The position numbers were made by a program, and so were the translations under genes. Below are positions 24,220 through 28,615 of a stretch of DNA of 28,615 nt, piece by piece; the stretch's first letter is position 1, and each line of letters starts with the position of its first letter. This stretch comes from CAZUFB01 sp048173955 (GTDB lineage Bacteria > Actinomycetota > Coriobacteriia > Coriobacteriales > UMGS124): NCBI GenBank assembly GCA_048173955.1, contig DBEYOB010000198.1:1-28615 (forward strand), read 5' to 3'. Below the pieces are notes generated by a model, which did not search any database, was not told the origin of the DNA, and saw only the letters and a list, made by a program, of their open reading frames with translations.

Positions 24220-24263
24220 AAGGCGGGAGACTCGCAGAGAGCGGGCCTCCCGCCTTTCCGTTT
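24220..24263 (+). terminator. Terminator of the surface-protein gene
   Basis: 10-bp perfect stem AAGGCGGGAG/CTCCCGCCTT (24220-24229 with 24247-24256) followed by TCCGTTT; 130 nt after the stop. Confidence 0.8.
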
Positions 24264-24319
24264 CGCACCGGGAACAGCGCGAAGAGGCGCCGCGGAAAAC
24301 GTCGCGGACCTGCAACGGG

Positions 24320-24378
24320 AACGGGATGGCGTCCGGAAGGGATGGTATCCGAACGGGATGGCGACAAACGGGATGTGG
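24320..24378 (+). repeat. Four degenerate AACGGGATGG repeats
   Basis: Copies begin at 24320, 24337, 24352 and 24367 (periods 17, 15, 15 bp), each close to AACGGGATGGYRWCC. They look like an array of binding sites; no origin gene (dnaA, rep) is near. Confidence 0.6.
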
Positions 24379-24384
24379 CGCCGA

Positions 24385-24575
24385 TGTCTGAAAAAATCGC
24401 CGTTGAGAACGTTTGGCAAGCCTGGTAAGCCGACGCTTGAGACAGATGAAGGCCAAATAGAAACTGTAATTTCTGTTTTAGCAATATTTCATTCCTCTCA
24501 GCTCCCACAAGGCAACGAATCGCCCATCTAAATCGTTCGCAACGCGCATTTCTTCAGACAAGCGCCGTTTTTTGA
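24385..24575. other. AT-rich island in the surface-protein/wecA gap
   Basis: Much lower GC than the surroundings. It contains a hairpin AGAAA-CTGTAA-TTTCT followed by GTTTTA (24459-24479), and on the plus strand a possible TTGAGA...TAAGCC promoter (about 24404-24432). Minus-strand frames here are open but unrecognisable. Could hold an unrecognised small RNA or be a remnant of transferred DNA. Confidence 0.4.
24541..24573 (+). terminator. Terminator-like hairpin in the AT-rich island
   Basis: AACGCGC pairs with GCGCCGTT with one bulged C, followed by TTTT (TTTTTT run at 24568-24573). With the possible promoter near 24404 it would bound a plus-strand transcript of about 140 nt. Confidence 0.35.
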
Positions 24576-24685
24576 TGCAGCAGGCCCATCTTGAACGCAA
24601 GCGCCGCTTCGGGCACGGCCGCCGTTTCGCGCGCAGGCGGCGCCCCGAACACGGACGGCACCCCCCAGCAACCCCTTGCCCGGCA

Positions 24686-24731
24686 GTCCTTGCTAGCCGA
24701 CCCCGACGGTCCTTACTGGCCGACCCCATCG
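24686..24731 (+). repeat. Two 23-bp tandem repeats
   Basis: Units beginning GTCCTTGCTAGCC (24686) and GTCCTTACTGGCC (24709), 19 of 23 positions identical, upstream of the wecA-like gene. Confidence 0.65.
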
Positions 24732-24746
24732 GTCGTCCATTCGTTC

Positions 24747-24817
24747 TACCTGGATAAACGCTCGCCATCGGCATGGGACATCCGTCCCAAACTGCGTAGG
24801 GTTTACCTGGATATCGC
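24747..24817 (+). repeat. TACCTGGATA direct repeat upstream of the wecA-like gene
   Basis: TACCTGGATAAACGC at 24747-24761 and TACCTGGATATCGC at 24804-24817, 57 bp apart in the same orientation. Related TACCTGGAcgAAATGC occurs at 12021-12036. Confidence 0.45.
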
Positions 24818-24856
24818 AAGCAGGGGACGAGGCCTGAACGGAGCGATGCGCGGTTG

Positions 24857-24865
24857 TGCTAGTAT
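24857..24865 (+). promoter_or_regulatory. Extended -10 (TGCTAGTAT) of the wecA-like gene
   Basis: TGC-TAGTAT, the same nonamer as at 20360; predicted leader about 68 nt to the ATG at 24940. Confidence 0.55.
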
Positions 24866-24939
24866 CGTACGCGCACAGCAACCGCGGCTCCATGCCGCAC
24901 GGGCGCCGTGGCGCCTTGTCCGCCGGTCACGAGGATGCT

Positions 24940-26190
24940 ATGACTACCTGGTTCCCGTTTCTCATGCTGTTCCTCATCGGCCTGGCGGTCACCATGCTCA
25001 CGACGCCGCTGGTCAAGCGGCTTGCGGTCAAACTCAACGCCATCGACTATCCCAGTTCGCGACGCATCAACACGGTTCCCGTTCCCCGCATGGGCGGCGT
25101 TGCCATCTTCTGCGGCCTGATCGCCGCCCTCATCGCGCAGTATGTGGGCACCACCTGTTTCGACTGGCCCGTCGTGTTCATCCCGCATCCCAAGATGGAC
25201 GTCGACTATCGTCTGCTCGGCGTCTCCGCCCTCGTCGTCTTTTTGACCGGCTTGGTCGACGACCTCAAGTCCCTCAAGCCGATCCAGAAGCTCGTCGGCC
25301 AGATCGTCGCCGCTTCCATCGCCGCCGCGGCAGGGTTGCTGATCGGCGACATCGTGAACCCCTTTGGTCCGGGGGAGCTGGCGCTGGGGTGGCTCGCCTA
25401 TCCCATCACAGTCGTGTACCTGGTCGCCTTCGCCAACATCATCAACCTGATCGACGGTCTCGACGGCCTTGCCGCCGGCATCACGGCGATAGCCTCGATC
25501 TCGCTGTTCGTCCTTACGCTCATGTCGGGACGCCTCGACGCCGCGGCGCTCGCCGTCGCGCTCGCCGGGTGCTGCGTGGGCTTCTTGCGCTTCAACTTCA
25601 ACCCCGCAAGCATCTTCATGGGGGACTCGGGGGCGCTCACGCTCGGCTTCCTGCTCGGGGTCGTCGCGCTGCTCGGCGTGACGCGCACGGCGGCGCTCAC
25701 GACCCTCATCGTGCCCCTCATCGTCGCCGGCGTGCCGATTATCGACACCTTCGCCGCCATCATCAGGCGCCGCCGCGGCCACACGAGCATCGGACAGGCG
25801 GACAAGGGCCACATCCAGCACCGGCTCATCAGCCAGGGCTTCAACCAGCGGCAGGCCGTCCTGCTCATCTACGCCTGGAGCATCCTGCTGTCGATCGGGG
25901 CCTTCGCCATCACGCAGGTCACGCTGGGGCCGCGCATCGCAATCTTCGTCGTGCTCGTCGTCATCTCGGTCGCCTTCGTCGTCAAGCTGCATCTCTTCGA
26001 ACCCGTGCTGCGCCACTACTACAACCCGGAAACGCACGTCGACGCCATACTGCCCGCGGACGACCCCGTCTTCGACGACGCGACCAACCGGCCGCACCAT
26101 GGAAAGGATGCACGCCGCGGCCCCGATTCCGGCAACGGCCTCGAGGACGGTTCCGAATCCGGCCCCGACCGCGGTTCGCGCAACGCCTAG
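24940..26190 (+). CDS. Undecaprenyl-phosphate GlcNAc-1-phosphate transferase family (WecA/TagO)
   Basis: Transfers a sugar-1-phosphate from UDP-sugar to undecaprenyl phosphate, starting teichoic acid or other wall glycan synthesis. The 416-residue integral membrane protein (about 10-11 helices) has the MraY/WecA motifs: VDDLKSLKP (106-114, Asp107-Asp108), NLIDGLDGLAAG (169-180), FMGDSGA (226-232) and the cytoplasmic HIQHRLISQGF (291-301). The HIQHRL form is typical of WecA/TagO rather than MraY. The hydrophilic tail after about 370 is Asp/Gly-rich and probably disordered. ATG at 24940 with ACGAGGA about 5 nt upstream; longer in-frame starts lack a site. A small GGCAC/GTGCC hairpin follows the stop (26190-26203). 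Confidence 0.92.
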   Translation: MTTWFPFLMLFLIGLAVTMLTTPLVKRLAVKLNAIDYPSSRRINTVPVPRMGGVAIFCGLIAALIAQYVGTTCFDWPVVFIPHPKMDVDYRLLGVSALVVFLTGLVDDLKSLKPIQKLVGQIVAASIAAAAGLLIGDIVNPFGPGELALGWLAYPITVVYLVAFANIINLIDGLDGLAAGITAIASISLFVLTLMSGRLDAAALAVALAGCCVGFLRFNFNPASIFMGDSGALTLGFLLGVVALLGVTRTAALTTLIVPLIVAGVPIIDTFAAIIRRRRGHTSIGQADKGHIQHRLISQGFNQRQAVLLIYAWSILLSIGAFAITQVTLGPRIAIFVVLVVISVAFVVKLHLFEPVLRHYYNPETHVDAILPADDPVFDDATNRPHHGKDARRGPDSGNGLEDGSESGPDRGSRNA

Positions 26191-26253
26191 GCACCCCGGT
26201 GCCCTTCCGCCAGGCCAATCCCCTCTCCGACCCACCGCATGCTCCCGAATCCG

Positions 26254-26297
26254 TCCGGCACAGGCCAGTCCGGCACGGCCCATCCGGCACGGCTTCA
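26254..26297 (+). repeat. Three 14-15-bp TCCGGCACRGSC repeats
   Basis: Copies at 26254, 26269 and 26283 in the gap between the wecA-like gene and the rplT terminator. Short and of unknown meaning. Confidence 0.55.
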
Positions 26298-26364
26298 TTG
26301 CCAAGCTCTTCCCGAGCTCGGCCCGCCGGAGGCGGCCCGTCGGAGACGCCCCTCTAGACAAACG

Positions 26365-26410
26365 AAAAAAGAGGGTCCGCCCTTCCTTGCGGAAACGGGC
26401 GGACCCTCTT
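26365..26410 (-). terminator. Terminator of infC-rpmI-rplT
   Basis: 14-bp perfect stem AAGAGGGTCCGCCC/GGGCGGACCCTCTT followed on the minus strand by TTTTCG. 55 nt after the rplT stop; it may also stop the convergent wecA-like transcript. Confidence 0.95.
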
Positions 26411-26464
26411 GTCTGCGTACGTCGGGCGGACGCTCAGGCGCCGACCGCGCGGGCGCGCGCCTGG

Positions 26465-26842
26465 TTAGGCGTTGACCGTGGCAGCCTTGGCGATGGCGTC
26501 CTTCGAGATGGTGCAGAGGTCGGCGAACGAGGGGGCGTCCTCGATGGCCATCTGCGAGAGGACCTTGCGGTCGAGCATGATGTTGGCAAGCTTCAGGCCG
26601 TGCATGAACTGGGAGTAGCTCATGCCGTTCATGCGGCAGGCGGCGTTGATGCGGGGAATCCAGAGCTTGCGGATCTCGCGCTTCTTGGTGCGACGGTCGC
26701 GATACTGGTACATCAGCGAGTGGCGCACCTGCTCCTTGGCCTTGCGGTAGCAGCGCGAACGCTGGCCGTAGTAACCCTTGGCGAGCTTAAGGATGCGGCG
26801 ACGCTTCTTCTTGGCATTGACTGCACGCTTGACACGAGCCAT
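26465..26842 (-). CDS. rplT: 50S ribosomal protein L20 (bL20)
   Basis: Assembly-initiating 23S rRNA-binding protein. 125 residues, usual length about 117-120. Starts MARVKRAVNAKKKRRRILK; the central GYYGQRSRCYRKAKEQV and RRTKKREIRKLWIPRINAACR segments are signatures. GAGGAG precedes the ATG. Last gene of the operon. In many bacteria L20 represses its own operon by binding the leader; a leader attenuator is present upstream of infC here. Confidence 0.98.
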   Translation of the reverse strand: MARVKRAVNAKKKRRRILKLAKGYYGQRSRCYRKAKEQVRHSLMYQYRDRRTKKREIRKLWIPRINAACRMNGMSYSQFMHGLKLANIMLDRKVLSQMAIEDAPSFADLCTISKDAIAKAATVNA

Positions 26843-26893
26843 TGTTTGTCACTCCTCGTAAAACAGACGTTGGGATTGCGGTTCGGCCGCAGC

Positions 26894-27091
26894 TTAGTGG
26901 TTGATGACCGAACGGACGTACTTGGCCGCGTTGGTGTTGTCGAGCACGGCCTGACCGCGCAGCTGACGCTTGCGCTTGGGGGTCTTCTTGGTGAGGATGT
27001 GACGCTTGTTGCGCTTGGCATGCATGAGCTTGCCGCTGCCGGTCGTGCGGAAGCGCTTCGCAACCGTCTTGTTGGTCTTCATCTTGGGCAT
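26894..27091 (-). CDS. rpmI: 50S ribosomal protein L35 (bL35)
   Basis: 65-residue basic ribosomal protein: MPKMKTNKTVAKRF start and RNKRHILTKKTPKRKRQLR core. AAGGAG 8 nt upstream. Lies between infC and rplT, the standard order. Confidence 0.98.
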   Translation of the reverse strand: MPKMKTNKTVAKRFRTTGSGKLMHAKRNKRHILTKKTPKRKRQLRGQAVLDNTNAAKYVRSVINH

Positions 27092-27170
27092 GGAAGGTCT
27101 CCTTATATCTGTCGCTCAACCGGGAACGCGCAACCCGGTGTGGTACCGATGGGAAAGAGCCGCCGAGCGC

Positions 27171-27728
27171 CTACTCCTCGGGCTGCTCGTCCGCCGCCTT
27201 GGCGGCGGGCTTGGTGCGCTGGGGCCCGAGCAGCATGTGCATGTTGCGTCCCTCGAGCTTCGGCGGAACCTCGACGACCGCATAGTCCTTCAGGTCCTCG
27301 GCAAGCTTCTCGAGCATGTTCAGGCCGATCTCGGGATGCGCCATCTCGCGGCCGCGGAACATGATCGTGATCTTGACCTTGGCGCCCGACTCGAGGAAGC
27401 GCACGACGTGGCGCTTCTTCGTCTCGTAGTCGCCGGTGTCGATCTTCGGGCGGAACTTCATCTCCTTGATGTCGACCTTGACCTGGTTCTTGCGCGCGGC
27501 CTTGGCCTTGAGTTCCTGCTCGTACTTGTACTTGCCGTAGTTCATGACACGGCACACCGGGGGCTCGGCGTTCGGGGCGATCTCGACAAGGTCGAGACCC
27601 TGGTCGTCGGCCACGCGCTGCGCATCGCGGATAGCGAAGATGCCGAGCTGGCTGCCGTCGACGCCGATCAGGCGGCACGTCTGGCAACGGATTGCCTCGT
27701 TGATGCGAGGCTCGTCGGACTTGGCTAT
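27171..27728 (-). CDS. infC: Translation initiation factor IF-3, AUA start
   Basis: Prevents 30S-50S joining and checks the start codon-initiator tRNA pairing. 185 residues from ATA at 27728: the strong AGGAGG (27738-27743) is 8 nt before this ATA. The only upstream GTG (27737) abuts that ribosome site, and no ATG exists. The mature sequence then begins IAKSDEPRINEAIR, as expected for IF-3. N-domain RLIGVDGSQLGIF, linker PPVCRVMNYGKYKYEQELK, C-domain VKVDIKEMKFRPKID and GRNMHMLLGP. Non-AUG starts (AUU, AUC, AUA) are well known in infC, where IF-3 rejects its own rare start and so limits its own synthesis. A leader attenuator precedes it. Confidence 0.95.
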   Translation of the reverse strand: MAKSDEPRINEAIRCQTCRLIGVDGSQLGIFAIRDAQRVADDQGLDLVEIAPNAEPPVCRVMNYGKYKYEQELKAKAARKNQVKVDIKEMKFRPKIDTGDYETKKRHVVRFLESGAKVKITIMFRGREMAHPEIGLNMLEKLAEDLKDYAVVEVPPKLEGRNMHMLLGPQRTKPAAKAADEQPEE

Positions 27729-27775
27729 GCGAAACACCTCCTCGTAGGGACCGCTTGGGCGGCATGTCTTGCATA

Positions 27776-27809
27776 CAAAAACTCCCGGACGCCCTGCGGC
27801 ATCCGGGAG
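27776..27809 (-). promoter_or_regulatory. Leader attenuator of infC-rpmI-rplT
   Basis: 12-bp stem CTCCCGGATGCC/GGCGTCCGGGAG (one wobble), loop GCAG, followed by TTTTTGT, about 50 nt before the infC start. Upstream in the leader is another hairpin GTCTGC-TGCAC-GGCAGAC (near 27905-27922). The layout resembles L20-controlled leaders of this operon in other bacteria; L20 binding itself cannot be seen. Confidence 0.85.
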
Positions 27810-27930
27810 AACATCGAAGACGTGCGTGTGGGCACGTGGCTATCGCGTTCGACCAGACAGCTGCAGAAAAGCGCCGAAAGGTGGGGATTGCTCCCGCTTG
27901 GTGTCTGCCGTGCAGCAGACGCGATTGAAT

Positions 27931-27959
27931 ACTTTATACGCTGGGAACCTTTCTGGCAA
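27931..27959 (-). promoter_or_regulatory. Candidate promoter of infC-rpmI-rplT
   Basis: Minus strand TTGCCA (27954-27959), 17 bp, TAAAGT (27931-27936), overlapping an alternative TATAAA (27933-27938). Leader about 195 nt. Confidence 0.5.
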
Positions 27960-28031
27960 GCTCCCCAAGCCCGTTCGGGCAAAACCTACGATGGCTCCAC
28001 AGAACGCGTGGCCAGAGGGCCTCACACCCGG

Positions 28032-28615
28032 CTATACCCCCGGCCTCCACGAGGCGGCCTTGCTGGAGGAGAAGGCGGCCTGGGCGTCGGCGTCGGCCTT
28101 GAGGAGCCCCTCGTACATCGGAAGCGGCTCCCCCCGGTATGCCAGCGAGCTTTGCGGCGCCCCGTCGAAGCCGAGCGTCGCGAAGTAGTCCGCGGGGGTC
28201 TCGGCACGGCGGATGAGGAGGTGCGATCCGTCCTCGCGCAGCAGCACCTCGGCGGAGCGCAGCTTGCCGTTGTAGTTGTAGCCCATGCTGGAGCCGTGGG
28301 CCCCCGCGTCGTGGATGAAGAGGACGTCGCCCATGTCGACGCGCGGCAGGGCGCGGTCGACCGCGAACTTGTCGCAGTTCTCGCATAGGCCCCCCACCAC
28401 GTCGTACACATGGTCGGCGGGCTCGTTCTCCTTGCCGAGCACCGTGACGTGGTGGTAGGCGCCGTAGACCGCCGGCCTCATGAGGTTGGCCGCGCAGGCG
28501 TCAACGCCGATGTACTCCTTGTAAATATGCTTCTGGTGCAGCACGGTGGTGACAAGTGCGCCGTAGGGTGCCAGCATGAAGCGGCCCATCTCGGTGAAGA
28601 TGGCGACATCACCCA
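28032..28615 (-). CDS. lysA: Diaminopimelate decarboxylase, C-terminal part (runs off window)
   Basis: Decarboxylates meso-diaminopimelate to lysine, a PLP enzyme. About 194 residues are inside the window and the frame is open to the right edge, so the start is outside. Seen: GDVAIFTEMGRF at the edge, then VDACAANLMRPAVYGAYHH, the CENCDKFAVDRALP segment with the conserved active-site Cys of the second subunit, and IHDAGAHGSSMGYNYNGKLRSAE, all typical of LysA rather than of arginine or ornithine decarboxylases. The 3' gap to the infC promoter contains only a small GCCCG/CGGGC hairpin. Confidence 0.93.
   Translation of the reverse strand, partial: GDVAIFTEMGRFMLAPYGALVTTVLHQKHIYKEYIGVDACAANLMRPAVYGAYHHVTVLGKENEPADHVYDVVGGLCENCDKFAVDRALPRVDMGDVLFIHDAGAHGSSMGYNYNGKLRSAEVLLREDGSHLLIRRAETPADYFATLGFDGAPQSSLAYRGEPLPMYEGLLKADADAQAAFSSSKAASWRPGV

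Noticed and set aside
24478..24819. Minus-strand 113-codon frame in the AT-rich gap
   Set aside because: Crosses several repeats, has no ribosome site or recognisable domain, and its composition changes abruptly along its length.
1..28615. CRISPR arrays, insertion sequences, prophage or integrase genes
   Set aside because: None seen: no regular direct-repeat array with spacers, no transposase or integrase motif on either strand.

Overview
The window is about 28.6 kb of strongly GC-rich bacterial chromosome with Gram-positive surface features: an LPXTG-anchored protein with PASTA and bacterial Ig-like domains, a class A penicillin-binding protein, and a lipid-linked sugar-phosphate transferase. 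The core genes (infC-rpmI-rplT, tyrS, lysA) and promoters of the form TGCTAnnAT fit a high-GC actinobacterial lineage, most likely Coriobacteriia (Collinsella/Olsenella/Eggerthella relatives). That placement is inferred from gene style and was not tested by a search.

Left part (1-7143). A minus-strand P-loop ATPase related to the N-terminal ATPase of MalT/LuxR-type proteins comes first, then tyrS (minus, TTG start, strong terminator). A divergent plus-strand pbp1A follows, with a Glu-Pro repeat tail. Next is a solitary minus-strand protein with a DUF559/VSR-like nuclease-fold C-terminus, then a gene-free stretch that is AT-rich in part.

Arginine biosynthesis is split into two minus-strand operons. 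Operon 1 (11485 down to 7144) is argF-argR-argG-[52-aa membrane protein]-argH, with tight ATGA or TAG-ATG junctions. An AT-rich region with ARG-box-like sites lies upstream of argF. Operon 2 (19521 down to 14865) is argC-argJ-argB-argD. Together they encode N-acetylglutamate to arginine using the ArgJ acetyl-recycling route; carAB and argA are not in the window. Between the operons lie a membrane acyltransferase (minus), the RNase P RNA gene rnpB (plus) and an alpha/beta hydrolase (plus).

Middle (19.9-21.0 kb). A tRNA-Ala(CGC) gene has its own consensus promoter and terminator. Immediately upstream is a previously unannotated minus-strand structured RNA candidate with its own promoter, a closing stem and a terminator, and a layout like 6S RNA. 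A PaaI-type thioesterase follows on the plus strand.

Right part (21.1-28.6 kb). A 955-residue sortase-anchored surface protein is driven by a promoter buried in a palindrome. A repeat-bearing gap of about 850 nt, partly AT-rich, separates it from a wecA/tagO-type gene. Then comes the minus-strand infC-rpmI-rplT operon with a leader attenuator and an AUA start for infC. The 3' part of lysA (diaminopimelate decarboxylase) runs off the window end.

The least explained items are the small membrane ORF inside the arginine operon, the 6S-like RNA, the palindromic operator of the surface-protein gene, and the inverted or tandem repeat motifs in two gene-free regions.
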